A DNA stretch of 49,426 nucleotides from Bacteroidales bacterium (GCA_017617715.1 JAFZVQ010000023.1:1-49426); one strand, 5' to 3'. Shown: positions 16,588 to 25,355, counted from the first letter of the stretch. Numbers and translations are program-made. Notes: a model not told the origin generated them from the letters alone.

Positions 16588-17610
16588 ATGAAAATTCGCT
16601 TTTTGAACATATTCGCGCTTTCGGTACTGGCCCTCAGCCTGTTCTCCTGCAAAGACGAAGAAGATACCAAAGAATACATGAACGGCACGCTGCTTTTCAC
16701 CTGCGATATGCCGGTCTATGTGATGCCGGGTGAGAAGTATCAGGCTGAAGCCTCCGGTATCACCGCCCCTGACGGCACCCCGGTTGCGTACTACTACAGC
16801 AATACGGTGAACAGCAAGCGCGATACTGTCCGCACGGCACCTTTTAAATACACTTATACCATTCCCGACACCCTCGGCACATTCTCCCTTTCCTGCACCG
16901 CTTTCGCAGTGGAATCGTCAGACAAGTATTATGTATCCTCCTCTTCCATGTCTTTCGTGGTGGTGGACGACAATCTATATTCCGGAAAGGGGTCGGTGAC
17001 CGGCTGGACCGTTCGTGAAGACGAGCCTTCGGAGATGCTGTACGACCGTCTTTATTACCTGGCCAGCGTCGGCGCCACCGAATGGATACGCTACAACCTG
17101 TGCCGCGTGGATTACGACGCATCCGGCGCTCCGGTGTTCGGCCGTCCCTTTGCCGGCTGCAAGGCTATGCGCAATGTGCTGGGCGGTTTCTACACCTGGG
17201 AGGAAGCCCGGCACGCCTGTCCGGAAGGTTGGAGGCTCCCTTCGGAGGCCGACTGGATAGCGTTGCTTAAGGCGTCCGGGGCGCCCGACAGCCTCCAGCC
17301 CCTTGAAGAGTCGCCCTGCGGAGCCGGCAAGCTGATGGCGAACGCCAGCTTCAACGGCACAATGATGTGGGATTATTATCGTGGCGTGAGCATCACGGAC
17401 GCATCAATAAGCGTATTGCCTGCCGGGTTTGCCCTGGTGGGGGCGTCCGGATATGAGTATGCCGGTTATGGCAGCTACGCGGCCCTGTGGACCTCCGATG
17501 AATTCGAGGGCAAGGGTGTGTACCGTTATATCAACGAGCAGAGCGACTGCGTGTATGTGGGATTGGCGGACAAGACAAGGTTCGCCGCCAGTGTGCGCTG
17601 CGTGCGCTAG
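16588..17610 (+). CDS. FISUMP-domain lipoprotein
   Basis: 340 residues. Lipoprotein signal peptide with Cys21 in LFSCKDEED. Residues about 40-140 look like an Ig-like beta sandwich. The C-terminal half, from about 175, is a FISUMP domain (Fibrobacter succinogenes major paralogous domain): GGFYTWEEARHACPEGWRLP, then LWTSDEF and VRCVR at the end. Such proteins sit on the outer membrane of Bacteroidetes; the function is unknown. CATATTTG at 16560-16567, one mismatch from the -7 consensus, is a likely promoter. Its 3' end overlaps the CYTH gene by four bases, convergently. Confidence 0.85.
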   Translation: MKIRFLNIFALSVLALSLFSCKDEEDTKEYMNGTLLFTCDMPVYVMPGEKYQAEASGITAPDGTPVAYYYSNTVNSKRDTVRTAPFKYTYTIPDTLGTFSLSCTAFAVESSDKYYVSSSSMSFVVVDDNLYSGKGSVTGWTVREDEPSEMLYDRLYYLASVGATEWIRYNLCRVDYDASGAPVFGRPFAGCKAMRNVLGGFYTWEEARHACPEGWRLPSEADWIALLKASGAPDSLQPLEESPCGAGKLMANASFNGTMMWDYYRGVSITDASISVLPAGFALVGASGYEYAGYGSYAALWTSDEFEGKGVYRYINEQSDCVYVGLADKTRFAASVRCVR

Positions 17611-18083
17611 CGTGTCCAGTCCTTATAGGGGTATTTCAGCAGATTTGAATTGTAGTAGCGGGAGTCGTCGGTGACGTCCTCGCCGAGCCATTGCGGCCTC
17701 TCGAAGGCCTCGTCGGGGCTTTTCAGCTCGACTTCGGCAAAGATGAGCCCTTCATTGTCGCCGTGGAACTCGTCGACTTCGAAGATGTGGCCGGCAAACG
17801 GGACTATGTGGCGGGTCTTGTCAATGAAGCCGCCCCGGCAGATTCCCATCAGCTCCAGCGCATCATCCATGGTTATCTCCTTTTCCCATTCGACGCGGCA
17901 GCTGATTCCGCTCTGCAGCTGCGGGCCCTTGATGGTGAGCACGGCCCTGTCGTCGATGGTGCGCACACGCACCGTGCGGTGGTTTTCGTGGGCTATGTAG
18001 CCTTGACGAATGTGGTGCGATTCAGTGACCTGGGCCCTGAAGTCGCCGCAAATTGTGAATTTTCTTTCAATTTCCAGTGCCAT
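17607..18083 (-). CDS. CYTH-domain protein (triphosphate tunnel metalloenzyme)
   Basis: 158 residues. The N-terminal ExExK signature is present (E4-I-E-R-K8). Further basic and acidic pairs line the expected tunnel: HENHRTVRVRTIDDRAVLTIKG and VEWEKEI, then VDEFHGDNEGLIFAEVEL. Families of this fold hydrolyse inorganic triphosphate or, more rarely, make cAMP; short bacterial members are mostly triphosphatases. The substrate is not determined. A good -7 element lies 30 bases upstream. Confidence 0.85.
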   Translation of the reverse strand: MALEIERKFTICGDFRAQVTESHHIRQGYIAHENHRTVRVRTIDDRAVLTIKGPQLQSGISCRVEWEKEITMDDALELMGICRGGFIDKTRHIVPFAGHIFEVDEFHGDNEGLIFAEVELKSPDEAFERPQWLGEDVTDDSRYYNSNLLKYPYKDWTR

Positions 18084-18112
18084 ATGCAGTAAAAATGCCG
18101 TTCTGGGGCTTA

Positions 18113-18120
18113 CAAATGTA
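18113..18120 (-). promoter_or_regulatory. -7 element for the CYTH gene
   Basis: TACATTTG on the minus strand, an exact TAnnTTTG, 30 bases before the start codon at 18083. Confidence 0.5.
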
Positions 18121-18168
18121 GTGTTTTTTAATTTTTATTCCTAACTTTCGCACTTTCGAGTTTGTTTT

Positions 18169-20037
18169 ATGGAAGAGTTAGAAAGGATTCAACAGGCGGC
18201 TGACCACGTGTTCGACGTGATGGCCAGGCGTGTGGGGCCGGAAGACCTGCAGCGCATCAAGGATGCGTACGCAATGGCCGAGCTGGCGCACCGCGGGCAG
18301 AAGCGCAACACCGGTGAACCGTACATCGTCCATCCCATCGCCGTCGCCAACATAGCGGCGGAGGAACTGGAGCTGGACGCCAACACCGTGATTGCGGCTT
18401 TCCTCCACGACGTGGCCGAAGACACGGAATACACTATCGAGGATATCAGGGCCCGTTTCGGGGACGATGTGGCTTTCCTGGTGGACGTGGTGACCAAGCG
18501 CAAGAAGCATAACTACGAATACACCAAGCAGGTGGACAATTACCGCCAGATCCTTGAGTCCGTCCACTACGACATCCGCGCCCTCCTCGTCAAACTCAGC
18601 GACCGGCTCCACAACATGCGTACTCTCGACAGCATGCGCGCAGACAAGCAGATGAAGATTGCCGGTGAAACAGACTTCTTCTACGCCCCCCTCGCAGGCC
18701 GCCTCGGACTCTACCACGTAAAGACAGAACTCGAAAATCTCTCCTTCCGTTTCCGTTGTCCCAAAGAATTCGAAATAATCGAGCGCCAGCTCGAGGAAGA
18801 CCGCGAGCGCACCCAGCCGGCACTGAAGGAATTCACCGATGAAATAGAAGCTATATTTAAAAAGGTCGGCATACCTGCCCGCACCCAGATCCGCTATCGC
18901 AAGCCGTACAGCATCTGGCGCACGATGCGCGAGGAGGGATGCGACTTCACCCACGTGGATTTCAAGCATTTCGTCCGCATAATCTACACTCCGATAACCA
19001 GTTTCGACCGCTCCCTTTCCAACGAGAAAGACACCAGCATATTCATTTATTCCTGCCTCTCCAGCTACTTCCGCGAGCGCCCGGGGAGCGTGGTCAACTA
19101 CATAGACAACCCCAAAGACAACGGCTACCAGAGTTTCCATGTGCAGCTGCTCAACAGGGCCGGCTCATGGGAAGAGCTCCATATAGCTTCCGAGCGCATG
19201 CACCGCAACTCGAGGCTGGGCTGCATCGTGGAGCGCGGCGAGAGCTGGCTGGAGCGATTCAAGACGGTGCTCCAGAACATTGCCGAGAGCGGCGACGGCT
19301 ACAACTTCATGGACGGCGTAAGTTCATCCTTGTATAATGAAGACATCCTGGCCTTCACGCCGGCCGGCAAGGGCATCATACTCCCGAAAGGCGCCACCGC
19401 GCTGGATTTCGCTTTCGAAGTCCACACCGAAATCGGCGAGCACGCCAAATACGCCCGCATCAACGGCGCGCTCAGCCCGATACGCACCGAGCTGCACCGT
19501 GGCGACTGTGTGGAGATAGGCACTTCCGAAGACGTGGTGCCCAAGCCTGAATGGCTTGAATATGCAAAGACCTACAAGGCCCGCCGCCGCATCAGCGACA
19601 TGATACGCCATGCCCAGGGCTCGGACCTTAAGATTTGCTCGGTGTGCACGCCCCTGCCCGGCGAGGAGGTGATAGGCTTCAAGGGCGCGGACGGTGTGGT
19701 GACGGTCCACAGCCGCCACTGCCCGGAGGTGATAAAACTTGCCTCCGAGAACGGCAACAGCCTGGTGTCGGTGGATTTCGATCCCGATCCGGAACGCCAG
19801 TACGGAGTGAAGATACGCATAGTCGCCATCGACCGCTATCATCTTCTGCGCGACATTATCGACTGCTTCGTGGAGCGCCAGCATCTATCGATGACCAGGC
19901 TCACCACCAGCACCAAGGATGAAATCGTGGAGTGCATAATCGATTTCCCCGTCCACTCCGTGGATGAACTGCACCTGACCATCGACAGTATTTCCGCCAT
20001 TCCGGGTGTGGATATTGTCCAGAGAGTCAGAGAGTAG
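18169..20037 (+). CDS. RelA/SpoT homologue with intact hydrolase and divergent synthetase domain
   Basis: 622 residues, shorter than the usual 700-740. The HD (ppGpp hydrolase) domain looks complete: His55, HD at 80-81, ED at 84-85, and SDRLHNM at 144-150. The synthetase domain (about 225-360) keeps YSIWR and NPKDNGYQSFH. However, the segment normally reading YDLxAxRVI is VDFKHFVRII, so the catalytic Asp is replaced or shifted by one, and the EVQIRT/AAHW region is EELHIAS/GCIVE. A TGS domain (about 395-455, FTPAGKGIILPKGATALDFA) and a C-terminal ACT domain follow. This suggests a hydrolase-biased enzyme. Loss of synthesis is inference from motif changes. Confidence 0.85.
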   Translation: MEELERIQQAADHVFDVMARRVGPEDLQRIKDAYAMAELAHRGQKRNTGEPYIVHPIAVANIAAEELELDANTVIAAFLHDVAEDTEYTIEDIRARFGDDVAFLVDVVTKRKKHNYEYTKQVDNYRQILESVHYDIRALLVKLSDRLHNMRTLDSMRADKQMKIAGETDFFYAPLAGRLGLYHVKTELENLSFRFRCPKEFEIIERQLEEDRERTQPALKEFTDEIEAIFKKVGIPARTQIRYRKPYSIWRTMREEGCDFTHVDFKHFVRIIYTPITSFDRSLSNEKDTSIFIYSCLSSYFRERPGSVVNYIDNPKDNGYQSFHVQLLNRAGSWEELHIASERMHRNSRLGCIVERGESWLERFKTVLQNIAESGDGYNFMDGVSSSLYNEDILAFTPAGKGIILPKGATALDFAFEVHTEIGEHAKYARINGALSPIRTELHRGDCVEIGTSEDVVPKPEWLEYAKTYKARRRISDMIRHAQGSDLKICSVCTPLPGEEVIGFKGADGVVTVHSRHCPEVIKLASENGNSLVSVDFDPDPERQYGVKIRIVAIDRYHLLRDIIDCFVERQHLSMTRLTTSTKDEIVECIIDFPVHSVDELHLTIDSISAIPGVDIVQRVRE

Positions 20038-21082
20038 CGATAGTCTCAAGACAGAATTCAAGCGCCTGTACCAGTGTCCCGCATGCCGTGGCAAGAGCAT
20101 GCGGGTTGATTCCTGTCGCCACAAGCACGAGCGTGGCGATGGCGCAGATTATTATGATTTCCGTCAGCGGCAGGGCTATCAGGTTGGTGATCAGGAAGTA
20201 AGGCGGGAAGCTGCGGAAGTGGAACCATGCCGCCGGGGCGGTGAAGGCCTGGCAGGAAAGGGAGAGCGCCGCGGCTTTCCATATTTTGCGCATCGGATCC
20301 GGGCGTCCGGTGTCCGGGTACCAGGCTTCAAGCCGGGGGAACAGCAGCGTGATGCCGAGCATGGCAAGGTAGGACAGCTGGAAGCCGGCGGAGGATATCA
20401 GGTCAGGTCGCAGGAGCAGCTGTATGGTCAGGGCTGTGCACAAGGTGGAAATCGGGGCATGCCGGCGTCCCGGGGCGTATCTGCCGGCTTCGTGGATGAG
20501 TATGAACAGGAACGCCCGTACGATGGAGGGGGAAGCTCCGGTCGCCAGGGTGTAGAATCCGCAAAGCCCGACCGTGACGATGCTCCTTAAGATCCTGGCC
20601 GGCAGGTAGTTGCCCATGGGGGCCAGCAAGCGTCGGAGGCAGAGGTAGATGACGCCGAGATGCAGTCCGGAAAGGGCCAGGATGTGGGAGGCGCCGCTCC
20701 TGCGGAAGGCCGCTGTCGTGCCGGCATCCAGGGCGTCGCGGCGCCCGGTCAGCAGCGCCTTGATTATGGCTCCGCTGTGCTCTCCGGGGAATGCGGCGCT
20801 GTCGATCATGCCGCAAAGGGCGTCCATGGCGGGGGAGGGTGCCGGCCGGGCGGGCGGCGGCAGGAGCGCGGATGTGCTCCAGCACATGGCGCCGAGGCAG
20901 AGAAAGAGTGCCTGGAGTGTGCCCGGGCAGCGTTTACTGGAGGTGATGCAGAGAAGAAGGAAGATGGCGGACGTTGCGCTGGAGGCCGCCGCGCATGTCT
21001 GGGGGGCATTCAGCAGGGCTGCCGCAGCCACTCCGGCGGCAAATGGGAAGGACAAAACGACAATTCCGCTTTTGTTTTTCAT
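20027..21082 (-). CDS. ComEC/Rec2-type membrane channel protein, competence domain only
   Basis: 351 residues, largely hydrophobic with about eight to ten membrane spans. It carries the ComEC core: AFRRSGASHILALSGLHLGV (about 125-145), ATGASPSIVRAFLF, and SAGFQLSYLAMLG. The N-terminal OB-fold region is short or absent and the C-terminal metallo-beta-lactamase domain of full-length ComEC is missing. In transforming bacteria ComEC passes single-stranded DNA across the inner membrane; whether this short form does is unknown. Its stop lies within the end of the Rel gene (11-base convergent overlap). Confidence 0.8.
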   Translation of the reverse strand: MKNKSGIVVLSFPFAAGVAAAALLNAPQTCAAASSATSAIFLLLCITSSKRCPGTLQALFLCLGAMCWSTSALLPPPARPAPSPAMDALCGMIDSAAFPGEHSGAIIKALLTGRRDALDAGTTAAFRRSGASHILALSGLHLGVIYLCLRRLLAPMGNYLPARILRSIVTVGLCGFYTLATGASPSIVRAFLFILIHEAGRYAPGRRHAPISTLCTALTIQLLLRPDLISSAGFQLSYLAMLGITLLFPRLEAWYPDTGRPDPMRKIWKAAALSLSCQAFTAPAAWFHFRSFPPYFLITNLIALPLTEIIIICAIATLVLVATGINPHALATACGTLVQALEFCLETIATL

Positions 21083-21122
21083 AGTTTGCAGTTTAAGCGC
21101 TGCAATTTAGCCAATATTTTCG

Positions 21123-21130
21123 TAAATTTG
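21123..21130 (+). promoter_or_regulatory. -7 element for the ackA operon
   Basis: TAAATTTG, an exact TAnnTTTG, eight bases before the ackA start codon, which gives a very short or nearly absent leader. Confidence 0.55.
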
Positions 21131-21138
21131 CAATCGTT

Positions 21139-22353
21139 ATGATAATACTAGTAATCAATTGCGGCAGCTCTTCTGTGAAGTATCAGCTTCTCGACATGAA
21201 GAGCGATGATGTTTTTGACATCCTGGCCAAAGGCCTCGTGGAGAAGATAGGTCTTCCCGAAGGCACCATCACCCATCGTCCCACCGGGAAGGAAGGTTTC
21301 GTCCGTGACCTCCCCATTCCCGACCATAAAGTCGGCATGAAGCTGGTTCTCGACGCCCTTGTGGATCCGAAGTACGGCGTGCTCTCATCTTTCGACGACA
21401 TCGAAGCTGTCGGCCACCGCATAGTCCAGGGAGCCGATTACTTCAACGGCAGCGCCCTTGTGGACGAAGACGTGTTGAAGAAAATCGAAATCTGCTGTGA
21501 TTTCGCACCGCTCCACAACCCCGCGCACCTTCTTGGCATCCGCGCCGTCAGCGCAGTGCTCCCCGAAGTGCCGCAGGTCGTGACCTTCGACACCGCCTTC
21601 CACCAGACCATGGAGCCATACGCTTATATGTATGCCCTTCCCTGGGAGTATTATGAGAAATACCACGTCCGCCGTTACGGAGCCCACGGCACCAGCCATC
21701 AGTATGTCTCCCAGAGAGGCGCCAAGCTGGCCGGCATCGATCTGGAGCATTCGAAGATTATCACCTGCCATATCGGCAACGGCAGCTCCGTGACCGCCAT
21801 CCGTGACGGCAAGTGTGTCGATACGTCCATGGGCTTCACGCCCCTCGAAGGCATGATCATGGGCACCCGCTGCGGCATCATCGACGCCAATATTGTCCCG
21901 TACCTGATGAAGAAGGAGAACCTCACTCCCGCCCAGATGACGGAGATAATGAATAAGAAGAGCGGTTTTCTTGGCCTGAGCGGTGTCAGTTCCGACGCCC
22001 GCGACATGGATGCCCTCGCAAAGCAGGGCGACCACAAGGCCAAGATAGTGCTGAAGAAGCTGACCTTCGATATAGTGAAACTGGTGGGTGGCTATATCGC
22101 CGAAATGAACGGCGTGGACCTTATCATCTTCACCGCCGGTATCGGTGAGCACAACCCCCGCCTGCGCCGCCGCGTGTGCGAGCAGCTCGGTTATATGGGC
22201 GTGAAGATCGATGCCGAGGCCAACGAGAACGCAAAGTCGGAGACCATTATCTCCGCCCCCGATTCGACCGTGAAGGTGGCTCTCATCCCTACGGACGAGG
22301 AGCTTGTCATCGCCCGCGACACAATGAGAATAGTATCAACAATAGAAGAATAA
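21139..22353 (+). CDS. ackA: Acetate kinase
   Basis: 404 residues, the normal length. Converts acetyl phosphate and ADP to acetate and ATP. Family signatures: INCGSSSVKYQL at the N-terminus, AVGHRIVQGA near 95, VVTFDTAFHQTM near 150, YGAHGTSHQYVS near 178, CHIGNGSS near 210, and FTAGIGEHNP near 330. The gene is followed after one base by a phosphate butyryltransferase-like gene rather than pta. The protein could therefore act in butyrate or branched-chain acid fermentation, but its sequence reads as AckA rather than Buk. Confidence 0.95.
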   Translation: MIILVINCGSSSVKYQLLDMKSDDVFDILAKGLVEKIGLPEGTITHRPTGKEGFVRDLPIPDHKVGMKLVLDALVDPKYGVLSSFDDIEAVGHRIVQGADYFNGSALVDEDVLKKIEICCDFAPLHNPAHLLGIRAVSAVLPEVPQVVTFDTAFHQTMEPYAYMYALPWEYYEKYHVRRYGAHGTSHQYVSQRGAKLAGIDLEHSKIITCHIGNGSSVTAIRDGKCVDTSMGFTPLEGMIMGTRCGIIDANIVPYLMKKENLTPAQMTEIMNKKSGFLGLSGVSSDARDMDALAKQGDHKAKIVLKKLTFDIVKLVGGYIAEMNGVDLIIFTAGIGEHNPRLRRRVCEQLGYMGVKIDAEANENAKSETIISAPDSTVKVALIPTDEELVIARDTMRIVSTIEE

Positions 22354-22354
22354 T

Positions 22355-23266
22355 ATGATCAAGAACTTCAACGACGTATTCGAAACCCTCAAAGCCAAGG
22401 GTATATGCAAGCGCATGATCGTGGCGTGGGGAGTAGACGAGCATTCGATAGAGGCGGCCTACAAGGCTGCCGAAATGGGTTTTGTGCAGGTCACTCTGGT
22501 CGGCGACGCATCCAAGATCGCCGCTGTCTGCGGCGCCCGCGGCCTGGATATGGGCAAGTTCACTATCGTGGACAACCCTGTTGAGCTCAAGGCTGTCGCA
22601 CAGGCTGTGCAGATGGTCCACGACGGCGAGGGCGACGTGCTGATGAAAGGCCTTTGCTCCACCGACAAGTTCCTCCGCGCGATCCTCAACAAGGAGACCG
22701 GGCTCCTGCCTCCCAAGGGCCTGCTTTCGCATGTCAGCGTGGTAGAGAACCCTATGTATCCGAAGCTTATATTCTTCAGCGACATGGCGGTCGTGCCCCT
22801 GCCTGATTTCCGCCAGAAAGTGAAGATTTCCGGATTCCTCCTCGGCGTGGCCAAGTCTTTCGGTATCGAGAAGCCGAAGATTGCATTCGTGGCAGCTTCC
22901 GAACAGATGCTCGATTCCATGCCCGCCTGCATCGATGGCGCAATGCTCGCCAAGATGTGCGACCGCGGTCAGATTCCGGGATGCATCGGCGACGGCCCCC
23001 TGGCCCTTGACGTCTGCATAGATCCCGAGTCCGTCGAGATCAAGAAGCTCCGCAGTGAAGTGGCCGGCGATGCCGACTGCCTCCTGTTCCCCAACATCGA
23101 GTCCGCAAACGTGTTCTGGAAGACCAACAGCAAGCTCTGCAAGGGCGTCCGCCAGGCCGGTATGCTTGTCGGCACCACGGCTCCGTGTATCCTTGCCAGC
23201 CGCGCCGACAGCGTCGACACCAAGCTGAATTCCATCGCTGAGGCGGTGATGTTCGTGAGCAAGTAG
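22355..23266 (+). CDS. ptb: Phosphate butyryl/acetyltransferase family (Ptb-like)
   Basis: 303 residues, typical of Ptb and shorter than Pta. Signatures: VLMKGLCSTDKFLRAILN near 95-112, LLSHVSV, and a C-terminal SKLCKGVRQAGMLVGTTAPC. It exchanges CoA on an acyl-CoA for phosphate. Lying directly after ackA, it completes an acyl-CoA to acid plus ATP route. Acyl-chain preference (acetyl, butyryl, isobutyryl) cannot be read by eye. Confidence 0.85.
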   Translation: MIKNFNDVFETLKAKGICKRMIVAWGVDEHSIEAAYKAAEMGFVQVTLVGDASKIAAVCGARGLDMGKFTIVDNPVELKAVAQAVQMVHDGEGDVLMKGLCSTDKFLRAILNKETGLLPPKGLLSHVSVVENPMYPKLIFFSDMAVVPLPDFRQKVKISGFLLGVAKSFGIEKPKIAFVAASEQMLDSMPACIDGAMLAKMCDRGQIPGCIGDGPLALDVCIDPESVEIKKLRSEVAGDADCLLFPNIESANVFWKTNSKLCKGVRQAGMLVGTTAPCILASRADSVDTKLNSIAEAVMFVSK

Positions 23267-23270
23267 TCTT

Positions 23271-24206
23271 ATGCACACAAAAGAAGAAAAAATAGCCGCT
23301 TTCGGGCGGCTATTGGATGTTATGGACGCGTTGCGGGAGAAGTGCCCGTGGAACGCGGAGCAGACTATGGAGAGCATCCGCAGGCTGACGGAAGAGGAGG
23401 TGTATGAGCTTAGCGATGCCATAATGAAAGGGGAGAGCCCGGCCGTGTGCAAGGAAATAGGCGACCTTCTTTACCATATGGTCTTTTATGCCCGCATCGG
23501 GCAGGAGCAGGGGAGTTTCGACATAGCCGACTGCATCGACAAGGTGTGCGAAAAGATGATATTCAGGCACCCCCACGTGTTTGGTGATTCCGCCGGTAAG
23601 CCTGTGACCGCCAAGGAGATAGCCGACACATGGGAGCTTGTCAAGGCCAAGGAAAAGGGCGGTAACAAGACCGTCATGGAAGGCATTCCAGATGCCATGC
23701 CGGCCTTGCTGAAGGCTGTCGCCATGCAGGAAAAAGCCCGCGGCTGCGGCTTCGACTGGGAGAAGCGCGAAGACGTCTGGCCCAAGGTCCTTGAAGAAGT
23801 CGATGAAGTCCGCGCCGCTTGCTCCGCTGCGCAGGAAGATTTTTACCGGACTTCCGCTTCGCTCCATCCCTCCCACTGCGCTTCGCTTGTGGGCCCCTCC
23901 CGTTCAAGTGGCCACGGGCGGCCACTGTCCGGCAAAAATCCACCTGCATCCGCTGTGCAAGCGGCGCGGCAGGAGCCGACGGCGGAGATGACGGCGGAGT
24001 TCGGCGACCTGCTGTTCGCTGTGATAAATGCGGCGCGGTTATATGGCGTCGACGCCGAGGCGGCCCTCAGCGCCACCTGCAGCAAGTTCCGCCGCCGCTT
24101 CGGCTACGTCGAAGCCGGCATCCGCGCCCAGGGCCGCTCCCTCGCCGACGCCACCCTCCCCGAAATGGACGCCCTCTGGGACGAAGCCAAATCCCGCGGC
24201 CTCTAG
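23271..24206 (+). CDS. mazG: MazG nucleoside triphosphate pyrophosphohydrolase with in-frame repeat insertion
   Basis: 311 residues; MazG is usually about 260. It hydrolyses NTPs and dNTPs to NMP and pyrophosphate. The N-terminal MazG domain has LREKCPWNAEQTMESIRR, EEEVYELSDAI and EIGDLLYHMVF. The second domain has EEVDEVRAA, then an inserted stretch of about 50 residues rich in Ser, Pro and Arg (from QEDFYRTSA to AARQEP), then AEFGDLLFAVINAARL. The insertion corresponds to the palindromic element at 23814-23965. It separates the acidic helices of the second site, so that site may be impaired while the first remains. Third gene of the ackA operon. Confidence 0.9.
   Translation: MHTKEEKIAAFGRLLDVMDALREKCPWNAEQTMESIRRLTEEEVYELSDAIMKGESPAVCKEIGDLLYHMVFYARIGQEQGSFDIADCIDKVCEKMIFRHPHVFGDSAGKPVTAKEIADTWELVKAKEKGGNKTVMEGIPDAMPALLKAVAMQEKARGCGFDWEKREDVWPKVLEEVDEVRAACSAAQEDFYRTSASLHPSHCASLVGPSRSSGHGRPLSGKNPPASAVQAARQEPTAEMTAEFGDLLFAVINAARLYGVDAEAALSATCSKFRRRFGYVEAGIRAQGRSLADATLPEMDALWDEAKSRGL
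23814..23965. repeat. Large imperfect palindrome inserted in mazG
   Basis: The outer arms GCCGCTTGC (23814-23822) and GCAAGCGGC (23957-23965) are perfect complements. Inner arms GATTTTTACCGGA (23838-23850) and TCCGGCAAAAATC (23928-23940) pair with one mismatch. Within them are two more hairpins, CCCAC/GTGGG around 23873-23894 and GTGGCC/GGCCAC around 23908-23925. The total is about 150 bases and remains open in the mazG frame. Confidence 0.75.
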
Positions 24207-24371
24207 CCTCTGAAAAGTGTAACGCCCTGTCCTTCAGCCCTTTCCTAAATCCAAGTTGGGGGAAAAGCCCGCACTTGGATTTGGGAAGTAGCTTGTAATC
24301 AACCATCTACAATTTACACTTGGTGGTGTGAAAAACATTTGCTAATATTGCAAAGCTTAAACATATGGAAA
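24207..24371. other. Non-coding spacer with nested inverted repeats
   Basis: Between mazG and the transposase. It holds the palindrome at 24242-24287 and an outer inverted repeat AAGTGTAA (24215-24222) with TTACACTT (24314-24321). No gene is visible. Confidence 0.5.
24242..24287. repeat. REP-like palindrome upstream of the transposase
   Basis: TTCC-t-AAATCCAAGT (24242-24256) pairs with ACTTGGATTT-g-GGAA (24273-24287). The inner loop region has GGGG...CCC. The core CCAAGTTGGGG...CCCGCACTTGG recurs, inverted, at 26617-26662. There is no T-run, so a pure terminator role is unlikely. Confidence 0.75.
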
Positions 24372-25304
24372 ATGTCAACAAAAGTACGCTCGTTTTACAG
24401 TGATATTTTGATTCACTGCTACCAGAGGATGAAGGATGGATATCTACAGTTTTATAACTTCATCGATTATTTGGTCTATTTCTCAATTCTATGCACCCTC
24501 GCTCCCAGATTTGGAATTAAAATTCTTTCTCTGTGTCAAATGCCCGACCATACACATGGAGCATTTAAGGCATATAGGTCAAAGGACTTGGCTAAATGTA
24601 TGGGTGAATTGTCCAGATATTACTCAAGATATGGGCAGGCTTATCCATGTAGGGGTGGAAGGTTATTTACATGTCGTTACGGCAGTGCCGTCAAATACGG
24701 CGACAAGAAAGCTCGCACTAATTTCATTTACATAGGCAATAATCCCGTCGAGCGCCGTTTGGTCCAAAAAGCAGAAGAATATAGATGGAATTATCTTGCC
24801 TATGCCGTTTCTGATCATCCATTTTCCGAGAAACTTGTGGTTAGGAAGGCTTCGTACGCCATGAAGCAGGCCATGGCGGAAGTGAAATCCACCCATGATA
24901 TGGACAGGCCCTTGTCGTATATCTTGCTGCGGCGCTTGTTCAAGCCGCTAAACGGCAAAGAACAGAATCAGTTAATCGATTATATTATAACTACATACTC
25001 CGTTATCGACTATGCTGCGGCCATCCGGTTTTTCGACAGTTATCAGGATATGATCGGTGCCATGCATTATAACACCGGAAGCGAATATGACATAAATGAA
25101 GTCTTCACGGGACGCTCTGATGCGTGTTATGCAGAAATTGCAAACTGGCTGACTGTTAATTTGCGTTTGAAAGACATTCATGACGTATTCCTTATGCCGG
25201 ATGAGAAGAGGACTAATCTGCTATTCGATATTCACAAGGCAACCGGTGCCCCGCCCGCGCAAATAGCCAAGTTCTTACGGTTACTATTAAAAACAGAACC
25301 ATGA
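24372..25304 (+). CDS. REP-associated tyrosine transposase-like protein (RAYT, IS200/Y1 superfamily)
   Basis: 310 residues from ATG 24372; an in-frame TTG lies further upstream. The N-terminal 150 residues match the Y1-transposase fold: the HxH-type metal motif in CQMPDHTHGAF, LSRYYSRYGQAY containing the candidate nucleophilic Tyr, GRLF, and RTNFIYIGNNPVERRLV followed by EEYRWNYLAY, typical of RAYTs. The C-terminal half has a helix-rich extension. The gene is visibly richer in A+T than its neighbours, suggesting acquisition. Palindromes of one family lie on both sides (24242 and 26617), the expected arrangement for RAYTs and their REP targets. Confidence 0.85.
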   Translation: MSTKVRSFYSDILIHCYQRMKDGYLQFYNFIDYLVYFSILCTLAPRFGIKILSLCQMPDHTHGAFKAYRSKDLAKCMGELSRYYSRYGQAYPCRGGRLFTCRYGSAVKYGDKKARTNFIYIGNNPVERRLVQKAEEYRWNYLAYAVSDHPFSEKLVVRKASYAMKQAMAEVKSTHDMDRPLSYILLRRLFKPLNGKEQNQLIDYIITTYSVIDYAAAIRFFDSYQDMIGAMHYNTGSEYDINEVFTGRSDACYAEIANWLTVNLRLKDIHDVFLMPDEKRTNLLFDIHKATGAPPAQIAKFLRLLLKTEP

Positions 25305-25329
25305 TTATTGTTTTTCAATAATTATTTAT

Positions 25330-25337
25330 TATTTTTG
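25330..25337 (+). promoter_or_regulatory. -7 element for the lipoprotein hydrolase
   Basis: TATTTTTG, an exact TAnnTTTG, 18 bases before ATG 25356. It rules out the upstream in-frame codon at 25308 as start. Confidence 0.5.
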
Positions 25338-25355
25338 CATAAATTAATAACAATT

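Noticed and set aside
24242-24287. Rho-independent terminator after mazG
   Set aside because: The hairpin is strong but no T-run follows, and its sequence recurs inverted at 26617, so a repeat element explains it better.
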